The notes under the pieces were generated by a model. It was given only the letters and a program-made list of their open reading frames with translations. It was not told where the DNA came from and ran no database searches. Positions 24,716 to 35,559 of a stretch of 64,000 bases of DNA are shown piece after piece. Both the position numbers and the translations under genes were made by a program. This DNA comes from Alviniconcha marisindica (Eukaryota > Mollusca > Gastropoda > Provannidae). Numbering within the stretch: the first letter of the stretch is position 1; the number at the start of each line of letters is the position of its first letter. The stretch covers positions 613,501 through 677,500 of the forward strand of contig JABMCL010000194.1 of the NCBI GenBank assembly GCA_018857735.1. The letters are read 5' to 3'.

Positions 24716-24865
24716 GTAAGTAACGCGGCCAGCAGGTGTGCAAAGTGCAACAATGATCCACACGGAAACCTGAGGGGCTCGTTTTGCATGTGTCCATGGT
24801 TACCGGTCAGCGTATCCTGCCTACTCATGGTTACCGGACGGGGAGAAGGGGGAGGGGGTATTATA

Positions 24866-24868
24866 TAT

Positions 24869-24922
<54 letters not shown>
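24866..24922. repeat. TA microsatellite
   Basis: About 55 bp of TA repeats directly after a short G-rich segment. Confidence 0.95.
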
Positions 24923-24928
<6 letters not shown>

Positions 24929-25064
24929 TGCTGTCATTGGGAGGCGGCGTAAAGCTGCAGGAGAATTAGTTCAACTGCTGATTTTATTCCTCTCCTCCTT
25001 CGCAGCCTCGTGCATTCCATGCTCATTTTACTTTCAGTCCCGCCTTTCTCGTTGGTTGGCAGGC

Positions 25065-25320
25065 CGTGTCGGTTCAGCGTTGCCTTTCGTCCACACAGAC
25101 CGTGACGACTGTTAGGGACACGGAGCCCAGGACGGCCACCTCCACTTCCACGCAGCCCCTGAGCCCTGACCTGACGGTGTTGGGCGTTGCTTTACGTCCA
25201 CAGAGACCATGACTGGCATAAGGACTGTTAGGGCCTGAACCGACACGGCCTGCCAACCAACCAGAAAGGCAGGACTGAAGGCCCAGGACGGCCTCCTCGA
25301 CTTTCACACAGCCCCTGAGC
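25065..25320 (-). mobile_element. SINE-like copies, two to three in tandem
   Basis: GTTGCTTTACGTCCACAGAG-type sequence occurs at 25078 (diverged) and 25188. It is associated with GGAGCCCAGGACGGCCACCT and CACGCAGCCCCTGAGC. A third partial copy of the last two blocks is at 25278-25318. The repeated GAACCGACACGGCCTGCCAA-like and reverse GGCAGGCCGTGTCGGTTC sequences (25058-25077 and 25236-25255) form an inverted pair around the first copies. Confidence 0.65.
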
Positions 25321-25815
25321 AGAGAACTAGACTGAAGTAACGCTCCGCTAGCCGGCTACTGCTCAGTCGAGCTGTCCAATGGGCACCTAAGAAACGGCTG
25401 CAGAGTCCGTTGTACAGACGCCCCTCCCTTCCACCCTGTGAAGACAGCCGCTTTGGCGCTAGCTGTACACAGTGGTTAATTGCTCGTCTGCCCAGCTCAC
25501 TGTAGCCGCTTAGTGGCCCAGTGCACGCTGCTGTAGTAGGTGCGGCGGAAGGCACGGGGCAGTGGGAAACGGTCATTGGTCAGTCCAGGGGCGACAGGTG
25601 AGGTGCTGGACACGCCCATCGCGGCGTCCAACTCCCTGTTGTCCCGAGGAATCCCTGCAGTGGGGAGGGGGCCGCACGGTCAGTCCGGTCAGGTACTGGT
25701 CAGGGATTACTTTGCCCCTCCCCCCGTCTTATCTGTACCGCTTTGTCTGGTCAGCCGCATCTGTCTCGTCTGTTGCCACCTTACTTACCCGGTCCAGGAC
25801 AGCTGTGTAAGTAAA
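25321..25815. other. GC-rich unique-looking DNA
   Basis: Open frames on both strands here (about 25304-25576 minus and 25540-25848 plus) lack recognisable domains and splice context. Nothing supported as a gene. Confidence 0.4.
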
Positions 25816-26092
25816 GTGAGCCGGTTTGGCCTAGCGGTAAGGCGTTAGGATGGTAAGCGGAAGGACCTCGGTTCGATACGCTTCGGCTCTCCTTTCTCTT
25901 CAAAAAGTTGTGAACATTAAAATGGCTCTCATCGTTGCCCACCTTAATGCAGGAATCATTCTGGTGGTGACAGTGTAGCGATAGGTATATAATCTCTCTC
26001 TTCCCCCCACCCCCCTCCCCGTCCTAATAAGCCTCATGGTTTCTGTGGACGTTAAGCACCATGTTTACATACCTTACTTCCGTAAGTAAATG
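25816..26092 (+). mobile_element. tRNA-derived SINE, full length
   Basis: The head GTGAGCCGGTTTGGCCTAGC and GGTAAGGCGTTAGG gives an A-box-like block. CCTCGGTTCGATACGC supplies a B box. The body includes TGCCCACCTTAATGCAGG, and the tail is CCTAATAAGCCTCATGGTTT and CTGTGGACGTTAAGCACCAT. An inverted tail fragment follows immediately. Confidence 0.85.
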
Positions 26093-26142
26093 AACATGGT
26101 GCTTAACGTCCACAGAAACCATAAGGCTTATTAGTGACGGGA
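26093..26142 (-). mobile_element. SINE tail fragment in inverted orientation
   Basis: ACATGGTGCTTAACGTCCAC and AGAAACCATAAGGCTTATTA is the reverse complement of the tail ending at 26065, giving a tail-to-tail palindrome with a spacer of about 30 bp (CTTACTTCCGTAAGTAA). Confidence 0.75.
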
Positions 26143-26859
26143 TCAGCTCCGTGTCGTCTGTTGCCACTTATCAAGTCCGGGGCAGTGTGACTGACGTTTG
26201 TGTGTGTAAGGGTGGTGGTGGTCTCACCGCCCGTGGCTGGTATAGGTCATGTAGACAAACGTTCGTGCCGTTTCGCTGCTGCCTTGCAGAGTGAGAGAAA
26301 GTTTTACAGACAAAGCGATATACGTACGGCTTTGGGTTAACGTAACGGTGTTAGATGAAAGTTGCCCAGCTCCGTCATAGCGTTCTTTTGTTATTATTAC
26401 GAGGCTGTCCATGGTCAACCATTGCATTGAAAATCGCTCTGAAGATATATCTGTATAAAATCTAAACAGATAGTTCATTATTATTGTTGTGGCTTGAGAC
26501 AATGAGAAGAGTTTCTAAGGGTGTTTTGACGACGGTGTTTGTTCTTCCTGGGGTGACCTGTGCTGTTGAATGGGGCGTTAAATTAGTAACAACTACTACT
26601 TTCTTCGTATTGGTTTAAACAATTGTTGTTTTATTCGAGATAAAATAAAGGTACAATGGATCGTTAAGTGCTCATCGACAAACTTTCTGCTTTGTTTCTT
26701 CGTATTGTGCAAGATTTGTGTTTTTATAGTTTTCCCTCCTTTCACTTGCACACAATATCGATTGAGTAGGCCTATGTGCGTTTCTCTTTTTTCCCTCTTT
26801 TTATTATTTTTTATTATTCGTTTTTTCGTTCTCAGGGCTCTCTCATCTCCCCTCTTTTT
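26143..26859. other. Non-coding DNA with a possible head fragment of the interspersed family
   Basis: At 26545-26605, GGGGTGACCTGTGCTGTTGA and ATGGGGCGTTAAATTAGTAA resembles, in reverse, the head of the repeat at 38058. Otherwise AT-rich and unremarkable. Confidence 0.45.
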
Positions 26860-27895
26860 TTCTGCCTAGTTCTCTCTTGCTCTTTCTGTCTATGGTCCAT
26901 TCTCCTGACTTCTCCAGAAAATTCTCCAACATTTTTCATTAAGAGTTAGGCTTTTTATTATCGTTGTTGTTGAGCAGCTAGGAGATGATGGTAGGTGCAG
27001 CTTGCTGACGTATGGCATTGGCTTTTGTTTTGTTTTGTTGCCTTTGACTTTTGAGAATAATTTGACATCGTAAATGTATATGTAATTATCATTTCATCTA
27101 TAGGTAAACACTCAAATAAGCATATTGTTTCCTGTACTTGTTTGTTGAGCTTATTTTTGATTACGATGCATAATATACATTTTGTTTAAACCATAATTAT
27201 GGCACTGGTATTTGCCATTATGCAGTTATACAAGTTTTTTAATCTGTTTAATCTGGCATTGATAAATTAGACGGAAAGCTCTTCGACAGGGGTAATATTG
27301 AAGGGAGCAACTCTTCGAAACTTTGATGTTTGTGTATGCAGATTTATTTTATGCTTCTGTACGGATTAGCTTGAAGGGTTTGACTTGAGTAAGGGTCTCT
27401 TGCTCTTTCTGTCTTGTCATTTAGTTAGGCAACAATATTTGGGTTAATATGTATCATGTGAGCGATCAGGGCGTTGGTGAGCGCATGATAAATGTACATT
27501 AATTATTACTATTATTTTCGTATGGCTCTTGTCGAGCAGCTAGGAGATGGTAGGTGGTGTGTGCAGATTGCCGCCAGTTGGCACTGTTTCTGTCCATTCC
27601 GTTTTCTTTTTTTTAAATCTGTTACTAGTATGTCCTAGCCTTATGCATTCTTTTAACAAAGGGTAGTACTGAAGGGACTAACTCTTCCAAAATTTGTGTT
27701 TGGTGTTTGTGTCCGTTTTGTTTTGTTTGTGCAGGGATTGGTTTTGAATTTGTGGACTTGCTTGGGATTGAGTTTATATATGATGAGAAGTTTTGAAGTG
27801 TGCGTTTGCTTATGACTGAATTTGACTGACCTGAGGTGACCCTGTGTGGTTGGTTTGACAGGACGTTAACATCCAATTACTAACTCCTCCCCAAA
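26860..27895 (-). mobile_element. Interspersed repeat family, rearranged copy
   Basis: On the minus strand the right end reads TTGGATGTTAACGTCCTGTC and matches the head of the copy at 38058. GAGTTAGTCCCTTCAGTACT with the AAAGAATGCATAAGGCTAGG stretch matches 38240-38295, and AGCTGCTCGACAAGAGCCAT matches 38440. A second, more diverged partial copy of the distal half lies at 26870-27010 (GAGCAGCTAGGAGATGATGG), so the region is a partial duplication or nested insertion. Confidence 0.65.
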
Positions 27896-27924
27896 AGAAC
27901 AGAGGGCATGGTCAGTTGGTGACA

Positions 27925-28475
27925 GCAGATCAATGAGTTCACATTCAGTAAGTGGCTGCAGATCAGCGAGTTCATAGTCTGTCAGTGGCTGCAGATCAGC
28001 GAGTTCATAGTCTGTCAGTGGCTGCAGATCAGCGAGTTCATAGTCTGTCAGTGGCTGCAGATCAGCGAGTTCATGTCAGTCAGTGGCTGCAGATCAGGAG
28101 TTCATAGTCAGTCAGTGGCTGCAGATCAGGAGTTCATAGTCAGTCAGGGGCTGCAGATCAGGGAGTTCACTGTCAGTCAGTGGCTGCAGATCAGCGAGTT
28201 CATAGTCTGTCAGTGGCTGCAGATCAGCGAGTTCATAGTCGTCAGTGGCTGCAGATCAGGGAGTTCATAGTCAGTCAGTGGCTGCAGATCAGCGAGTTCA
28301 CTGTCAGTCAGTGGCTGCAGATCAGCGAGTTCATAGTCTGTCAGTGGCTGCAGATCAGGGAGTTCATAGTCTGTCAGTGGCTGCAGATCAGCGAGTTCAC
28401 TGTCAGTCAGTGGCTGCAGATCAAGGAGTTCACATTCAGTCAGTGGCTGCAGATCAGGGAGTTCACAGCCAGTGG
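27925..28475. repeat. Minisatellite, 33-bp unit
   Basis: About 16 copies of CAGTGGCTGCAGATCAGCGA plus GTTCATAGTCTGT, with small deletions in four copies. Confidence 0.95.
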
Positions 28476-28544
28476 CAGCAGATCAGTGACAGCAGCAGAT
28501 TAGTGTAGGCATAGTCAGTCAGTCTGTCAGTTACATAATATCAG

Positions 28545-28740
28545 TGAGGGCGTGATCAGTCGGTGACATCATATCAGTGAGGGCATAATCAGTGACAGCA
28601 GGTCAGTGAGGGCATAGTGAGTTGATGACAGCAGGTCAGTGAGGGCACAGTGAGTTGATGACAGCAGGTCAGTGAGGGCATAGTGAGTTGATGACAGCAG
28701 GTCAGCGAGGTCACGGTTAGTCAGCGAGAGCATACGCAGA
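28545..28740. repeat. Minisatellite, 33-bp unit (related to the preceding array)
   Basis: About five copies of CAGTGAGGGCATAGTGAGTT plus GATGACAGCAGGT. It has the same length as the unit just upstream and shares the CAGTnnnGGCAnAGT-type skeleton and GCAG/CAGGTCAG words, so it may be a diverged branch of the same array. Confidence 0.85.
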
Positions 28741-28959
28741 TCGGTGAGCAGCAATGGGACATGTCAGTAACAGCGGATCAGCGAGGGTTTGAAAAATGGG
28801 CGAGAGAGAGGAGGCGGGTGAAGCCTGGAGAGTCGATGACGGAGCGAGAGTGCCCCTCCCTTCACCCTGAGACCATAAACTGTGCGCTGCTTGCGTCCAG
28901 TCTGTGGCCTTGGGAAACAAGGTGGGTGTGCACATGTCAACAAGCTCCGCCCTCGTCGA

Positions 28960-29162
28960 CTTCACCAGCCAATCAGCGGCCAGTTGATAGTACTGTCGAA
29001 AATGTTCGGACCTATGGGGGTCGCCTTGCCGATTTCCTCCTTTGATATAATGGGCGTGGTTAGAAGTTAGATTGTTACACTGCGGTGTTCGAAAACAGTT
29101 GCTGCCGTGGGTTTTTGGGTTTGGTGACCACGTCGTCATACTGCGAAGAACGAAACTCAAAG
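28960..29162 (+). promoter_or_regulatory. Candidate promoter and non-coding first exon
   Basis: CTCCGCCCTCGTCGAC and a CCAAT box (AGCCAATCAGCGG, 28968-28980) are followed by GGGCGTGG at about 29052. About 100 bp later the sequence GAAACTCAAAG meets a consensus donor gtaagtc at 29163. This layout fits a TATA-less promoter with a start near 29050. No reading frame is expected in the exon. Confidence 0.3.
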
Positions 29163-29460
29163 GTAAGTCTCCCCCCCCCCCCCCCCCCCTACCCCTTACA
29201 CACACACTGTTTGGTAGTGTTTGGTAGCTTTTCAGTTGTATAGTGTAAAATATTGTGATGAGACAGAACTGTGTTGATTGCCATTCACTGAACTGATCAG
29301 TGAATTGTGACTGTGTAGCAATGTGCCGACGTCACTGAACTGATCAGTGAATTGTGACTGTGTAGCAATGTGCCGACGTTGCTTATCTCTCTGGGTGTCA
29401 TTTGATTCCGCCTACCTGCAAAGTGCAGTGACTGTCTACTTGTACAAGTGTATACTATGT
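29163..29460. repeat. C run and a 47-bp direct repeat
   Basis: A C run (29170-29188) is followed by two near-identical copies of CACTGAACTGATCAGTGAAT then TGTGACTGTGTAGCAATGTG and CCGACGT at 29285-29380. The core TCACTGAACTGATCAGTGA contains a near-palindrome. Confidence 0.85.
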
Positions 29461-29511
29461 CTATTTTGAACGGCCCAGTACTGCACCTATCACACACTGT
29501 GAAATAAACAG

Positions 29512-29700
29512 GAAAGGAGTGGGATGTGGTTTGATGACGGCGTTTCTCTGGTAAGTGGGATGGAGCCGACCGTCCAGTTGACTTCGGTCCAAATAAAAAA
29601 TAAAAAATACTATTTTACTGGTGTAGCAGTTTTCTTTTTCTTTTCTGTGATTCCAGTCTGCTTTCACTTGTAAACCCAAGTTCTCAGTGTTTTAGGGAAC
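29512..29700 (+). ncRNA. Candidate downstream exons of the 29-kb transcript
   Basis: An AG at 29510-29511 and a consensus donor gtaagtg at 29551 bound a 39-nt segment with a small ATG (29524). A strong acceptor (ttttctttttcttttctgtgattccag) ends at 29656. The joined frame closes after 21 residues, so a non-coding transcript is more likely than a protein. An ATTAAA lies near 29756. Entirely inferred from splice-site strength. Confidence 0.2.
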
Positions 29701-29769
29701 CGGGACTTTGAGCGATGTACAGTTATTGTTTTTGTTTGATCATTTGGTGTTGGTAATTAAAGAGAGAGA

Positions 29770-30543
29770 AAACAAAACAAAAAAACGAGTTTGAATTCCT
29801 ATGTGTCAGTGTATGTGTATGTGCGTGTGCGAGCGCGCGTGTTGATGCTTTTTTGTTGGAGGGGTGGGGGACACGTTGGTTGCTCGATCACTCCTATAAA
29901 TTTTAAGAAAAAGCACCCCAACTAACATTAACTATTTTTCTTTTCTTTTTTAAGACATACCCCCCAAAAAACAAAACAACAACAACAAAAACCAACAACA
30001 AAACTACAAAAACAACAACAAACAAAAACAAAACAACAACAAAACAACCTGAAAAAGCCATCGTACATTAAAAAAAAGAAAAACAGACGCACTGAAACAA
30101 AAGATGGCCATGAAGTCCACGACTGAATCAGAAGGATACGAGTGACAGTGTAGTATGGCACATATGGATTAAATTCCTTCGTATGATCGAATCAAAATTA
30201 TCACAGCACAACCTGAATCTGTGTCCAGTGATTAAAATACAACATGGAAGCTCATTTTTATCTTCAGTTAACTGTATAAAGTGTACTGTAGAAGTAACGT
30301 GTCTGAGATAGCAGACAGCCTCGACGGCTTATGTATGACAGCTGAACAGTTTGTGTATGACAAATGAACACGGAAGCAGTGACAGCCTTGAAAACACCTG
30401 TATGACAACCGAACACGATAGCAATCGCAACCATGACAGATTTTGTATTACAACCAAAAAAAAGTATAATTTTTATTACCGAACTGAACGCTTGTGTATT
30501 ACAACCGTGTGTATACGCGTGCAGAAAGATCACACGCGCACGT
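29770..30543. other. Non-coding DNA, A-rich
   Basis: AAC-rich low complexity at 29950-30060. At 30320-30500 a diverged unit with GTGTATGACAACCGAACACG recurs about five times and reappears at 31320-31520 on the far side of the MITE. Confidence 0.55.
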
Positions 30544-31167
30544 AAAGCCCGTTCTTAATTGAGCCAACTGTTAGTTCGCCGAACATACTTCGGACAGTTC
30601 GACGAAGCATATAATTCGTTTCTTAATTTAGCTCAGACGTACTTTTAGTTCTCCGAACATGGTTCGGACAGTTCGACGAACGATACTTCGTTTCTTAACT
30701 GGCTTATAATGAGATGCAAACCCTGGCCTGAACTTAAGGCAGAAGCGCAGCAGACAGCATGTTCCAAAATGTAGGCTAAAGTCAATATACTTTAATCATC
30801 CTTACAGGGCAATTCAACTATTATATCATTCTGGGCTCCAGAAACAAGGCTGCGCCTCCCACAAGCCAACAAATAGGTCAATTCCCTCCAAAGCGAGTGA
30901 AGTATCGACAACGTCATCCATTTTTTTCTTTCTTCCTCATCCACAGGAGAGCTCTCTTTGCTCTCAACCAGTCAGAGGCAAAGTTCGCCTAACTGGATGA
31001 CCCCGAACATAGCTTTGCGCAGTTCGACGAATACCCCGAACTATGTTCGCGAAACAAAGGTTTGCCCAATTAAAAACCAACTATGTTCGCCGAACTTTTT
31101 TCAGGTTCGACAAATAACCCGAACTAGGTTCGCGAAGCAAAAGTTCGCCCAATTAAGAACGAGCTTT
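30544..31167. mobile_element. MITE with long, internally repeated terminal inverted repeats
   Basis: The left end AAAGCCCGTTCTTAATTGAG and the reverse complement of the right end (AAAGCTCGTTCTTAATTGGG) match in 18 of 20 bases. They are flanked by TA on both sides (gTA and TAaag, counting the A-rich junction), fitting a TA-targeting DNA transposon derivative. Each arm carries two subrepeats of about 65 bp containing GTTCGnCGAACnTnnTTCGG-like words. The centre (30720-30960) is unique and codes for nothing recognisable. Confidence 0.8.
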
Positions 31168-31339
31168 AAAGATCCTGTAGTCCGTGTCAGAATTCGGTGG
31201 ATTATGGAAACACGAAAATAACCCAGCATGCACCAACAAATGTCAGTAGTCCTTGTAATGTTGAAGTTGGACGCTAGCTACAGGGAAGAACACTGTAGCA
31301 GTGACAGCCTGAAGGCCTTATGTGTGACAACCGAACACG

Positions 31340-31475
31340 GGTGAGCCGGTTTGGCCAAGCGGTAAGGCGTTAGGCTGGTAAGCAGAAGGACCTCGATTCG
31401 ATAACCCCCCCCCCCCCCCCCCGCCTCCCTAATAAGCCTTACGGCTTCTGTGAACGTTAAGCACCGTTTTACTTA
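31340..31475 (+). mobile_element. tRNA-derived SINE, internally deleted
   Basis: Head GTGAGCCGGTTTGGCCAAGC and B-box-like CCTCGATTCGATAAC are followed directly by a C run and the tail CCTAATAAGCCTTACGGCTT and CTGTGAACGTTAAGCACC. The body present at 25816 is missing. Confidence 0.85.
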
Positions 31476-31799
31476 CTTACCGAACACGGTAGCAGTCACA
31501 GCCACGCCAGTATAATGTATGATACCTGACCACGGTATGTGTGGCAGCTACGGCAGTGAACGTGTTCAGGCTTCAAACAGTTAAAACGCTCGTTCGGTTT
31601 ACTGGTTGACCGTCCGGTTGTCACTCGCACGATGCGAAAGTCTGAAATCAAGTATGTTGCCTAACGGTCAAAACGTCTTTTGCGTTCGTCAACGTGTGCG
31701 GCTTCTACCACATCCTCGCGTCTCCGTGTCATGCACGGCACGCCGTCGTCCTAACGCCAGGACAAGGAAATCTATCGGTTTGGGCAAACAGCCTTCATA

Positions 31800-32235
31800 A
31801 CAGCCCGACAAAGCATCCTGCATGGCACATCACAACGGCATGCCAAAGACAAGCCTGCATGGCACATCACAACGGGATGTCAAAGACAAGCCTGCATGGC
31901 ACATCACAACGGTTAGTTAGTTGATGCTTTGAGCCTAGTGGACCACGAAGGGTTAAATCAGGGCTAACAACACAACGGCACGTCAAAGGCTATCCCGTAC
32001 GGCACATCACAACGGCTATCCCGCATGGCACATCGCAACGGCTATCCCGCGTGGCACATCACAACGGCTATCCCGCATGGCACATCGCAACGGCTATCCC
32101 GTACGGCACATCACAACGGCTATCCCGTACGGCACATCACAACGGCTATCCCGTACGGCACATCACAACGGCTATCCCGCGTGGCACATCACAACGGCAT
32201 GTCAAAGACAATCCTGCAAGGCACATCTTAGCAGG
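31800..32235. repeat. Minisatellite, 26-bp unit
   Basis: About 14 copies of CATGGCACATCACAACGGCT plus ATCCCG. The first copies alternate with ATGCCAAAGACAAGCCTG. The array is interrupted at 31916-31971 by a short mobile unit. Confidence 0.93.
31916..31971. mobile_element. Short dispersed element (about 52 bp)
   Basis: TTAGTTGATGCTTTGAGCCT, AGTGGACCACGAAGGGTTAA and ATCAGGGCTAA interrupt the 26-bp array, with CACAACGG on both sides. The same unit is found at 34413 and, diverged, at 50148. Confidence 0.7.
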
Positions 32236-33990
32236 TTGTCAAAGACTACGGACCAGGGTACATCACAAACAGCCTGTCAAAGACTACAGACCAGGGTACA
32301 TCACAAACAGCCTGTCAAAGACTACAGACCAGGGTACATCACAGCAGCCTGTCAAAGACTACAGACCAGGGTACATCACAAACAGCCTGTCAAAGACTAC
32401 AGACCAGGGTACATCACAAACAGCCTGTCAAAGACTACAGACCAGGGTACATCACAGCAGCCTGTCAAAGACTACAGACCAGGGTACATCACAAACAGCC
32501 TGTCAAAGACTACAGACCAGGGTACATCACAAACAGCCTGTCAAAGACTACAGACCAGGATACATCACAAACAGCCTGTCAAAGACTACAGACCAGGGTA
32601 CATCACAGCAGCCTGTCAAAGACTACAGACCAGGGTACATCACAGCAGCCTGTCAAAGACTACAGACCAGGGTACATCACAAAAGCCTGTCAAAGACTAC
32701 AGACCAGGGTACATCACAAACAGCCTGTCAAAGACTACAGACCAGGGTACATCACGGCAGCCTGTCAAAGACTACAGACCAGAGTACATCACAAACAGCC
32801 TGTCAAAGACTACAGACCAGGGTACATCACAAACAGCCCGTCAAAGACTACAGACCAGGGTACATCACAAACAGCCTGTCAAAATCTGCACTTCAGGTTA
32901 TATCACAACCTATCAAAGACTACATTTCAGGGTATATCACAACCGTCTGTCAGAGACTATACTTCAGGGTACATCACAACATACTGTCCAAGTCTACACG
33001 TCAGGGTACATCACAACTTGTCAAACATTACATTTCAGGGTACATCACAACCGTCTGTCAAAGACTACAGGGTACATTACAACATCCTGTCAAAGTCTAC
33101 ACTTCAGGGTACATCACAACCTGTCCAACATTACGTTTCAGGGTACATCATAATCCGAACCGTCTGTCAAAGACTACACTTCAGGGTACATCACAACATC
33201 CTGTCAAAATCTACACCTCAGGGTACATCACAACCTGTCAAACATTACATTTCAGGGTACATCACAACCGTCTGTCAGAGACTACACCTCAGGGTACGTC
33301 ACAACACCCTGTCAAAGACTACCATGCAGGATGCATCACAAAAGACTACACTTCAGGGTACATCACAACAGCCTGTCAAAGACTACAAGGCCATATCAGA
33401 AAACATGTCAAGGACTATCATGCAGGGTACGTCACAACACCCTGTCAAAGACTACAAGGCCATATCAGAAAACATGTCAAGGACTATCATGCAGGGTACG
33501 TCACAACACCCTGTCAAAGACTACAAGGCCATATCAGAAAACATGTCAAGGACTATAATGCAGAGTACGTCACAACACCCTGTCAAAGACTACAAGGCTA
33601 TATCAGAAAACATGTCAAGGACTATCATGCAGGGTACGTCACAACACCCTGTCAAAGACTACAAGGCCATATCAGAAAACATGTCAAGGACTATCATGCA
33701 GGGTACATCACAACAGCCTGTCAAAGACTACACAGAAGGGTACACAACAACAGCCTGTCAACGACTACAGAGCAGGGTACAATAGCCGGTCAAAGACTAT
33801 GCTTAACGGTACCCTCACAACAGTCTGTCAAAGACTATCATGCAGGGTACACCACAACAGTCTGTCAAAGACTATCATGCAGGGTACACCACAACAGCCT
33901 GTCAAAGACTATCATGCAGGGTACACCACAACAGCCTGTCAAAGACTATCATGCAGGGTACACCACAACAGCCTGTCAAAGACTACACAG
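32236..33990. repeat. Minisatellite, 37-38-bp unit with several sub-variants
   Basis: About 45 copies of GTCAAAGACTACAGACCAGG plus GTACATCACAAACAGCCT. Variant blocks follow in order: ACTTCAGGGT, CATATCAGAAAACATG and ATCATGCAGGGTACACC. The shift from block to block shows local amplification. The unit is open in all three plus frames over long stretches, giving a 647-residue repetitive frame that I do not regard as a gene. Confidence 0.95.
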
Positions 33991-33992
33991 AT

Positions 33993-34225
<233 letters not shown>

Positions 34226-34354
34226 CACATACACACGTCAGACTATCATGCAGGGTACATTACAACAGCCTGTCGAAGACTACAGATCAGGGTACATCAC
34301 AATAATTTGTCGACGACTGTCGGCTTGGAAGTATGTCACCCCTCTCTCTCTCTC

Positions 34355-34690
34355 TCAAGAAGACGCGGAGAGCAGAACAATAGGGCTCGATGGCGGACTG
34401 AAGAAGATCAAACTGTTAGTTGGTGCTTTGAGCGCAGTCAACCACACGGTTATATCAGGGCTAACTGAAGAAGATCGAAGAAGAAGTAGAACGACAACAA
34501 ATAATAAACAGACAAGACAATATCGTCTTCTTCGGAGTTCCAGAGAAGGAGGGTAGGGAGAGTAACGACGACTGTGTATCCACCGTGGCCACACTCCTTA
34601 ACCAGCACGACCCGTTCAGACGGCGAAAGGATGACGACATGGCCAGGGTTCAAAGGCTGCGGAAGAAGGGGAGACAAACCGACCGAGAAG
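34355..34690 (+). pseudogene. LINE ORF1-like RNA-binding protein, broken
   Basis: GLKKIK is followed, after the inserted 52-bp unit, by fragments of a basic coiled stretch and then, in another frame, DNIVFFGVPEKEG and DCVSTVATLLNQHDPF. This matches the core of L1-type ORF1 proteins (NIVxxGVPE near the start of the RNA-recognition-like fold). At least two frameshifts and stops. ORF1 proteins bind the element's own RNA. Confidence 0.65.
34413..34464. mobile_element. 52-bp element with 15-bp target site duplication
   Basis: CTGTTAGTTGGTGCTTTGAG, CGCAGTCAACCACACGGTTA and TATCAGGGCTAA is flanked by CTGAAGAAGATCAAA (34398-34412) and CTGAAGAAGATCGAA (34465-34479), a 15-bp direct repeat with one mismatch. 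It interrupts the LINE ORF1 remnant. Confidence 0.8.
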
Positions 34691-35420
34691 GAGCGTACGT
34701 ATTATTAACTGGTACCTGGCGGGGATAAATTATTATCGAAACCGAGGCAACTCCAATGTGTGAGTTTGTCTGATATAATCTGCCTCACGGAAACTTTCTT
34801 AGCATATCAAAGTGCATTAGATTGATGTCCAGATTTTGTCCAGTTTTGTAGACCAGCAGTTAAATTAAGCAACCAAGGAAGGAGCTGTAGTGGAGTTTTG
34901 ATCTTGGCGAGAAGAGCACTTGAGAATTTCATAGAGGTTATTGACCTTACTCCTGACAACATACTGTTCTTGAGATCTGACAAAACTGTATTTCCGTCTG
35001 ATAAGCATGTTATTGTGTAGGGGGCATATGCATGCCCACCAGACTCGCCCTACTACAAACCGACGCATGCCAGGGTGCAATCACATCAAGTAATCTGTTA
35101 TAGAGCAGTGTCTCCTCGACTGTGCAGAAAATTTTGAACAATTGTGTTTCTTGCTGAGGGGCCTTTAATGCGGGAACAGGAAACCTTAATAAGTCACTCC
35201 AAGAATGTGAGGAGGACATGCACGAATGTATCCAGTCAGTTATGTGAGTACAGATCGTCACAGGATAAAACAGTCAACGCATTTGGCAGGCGGCTTCTCG
35301 AAATGTGCGCTACTAGCGATCCGACTATTCTGAATTCGGCGATGAGCTTGGAGACTTCACACATGTAACACCACTGGCTATTTGATCAGTTCCATAGAGC
35401 TTGCTGAAAAGGTCGGTGAA
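34691..35420 (+). pseudogene. LINE endonuclease domain, broken
   Basis: IICLTETF and, further on, GRSCSGVLILARRALENFIE then VIDLTPDNILFLRSDKTVF and GAYACPPDSPYY correspond to the exonuclease-endonuclease-phosphatase fold: the E of the LTET motif and the central GGV-L strand. A stop interrupts before GAYACP, and the catalytic C-terminal SDH region is not recognisable. The domain would nick target DNA in an intact element. Confidence 0.7.
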
Positions 35421-35559
35421 CGTGAAGTTTACCTGTAGAGATACAGGTAGGTCAGTCAAACGAGAGTGTACCAAAGCCTAACAGTTCTAGCCACACAGAA
35501 AAGCCAGCAAAAAATGTACACAAAAAGAAAAAAAGAAAAAGAAAAACGTTTCTAGACGA

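Noticed and set aside
24716..24952. Continuation of the signal-peptide frame through CAKCNNDPHGNLRG into IYIYIY
   Set aside because: The frame runs into a TA microsatellite after a consensus donor, so the region beyond 24715 is more likely intron.
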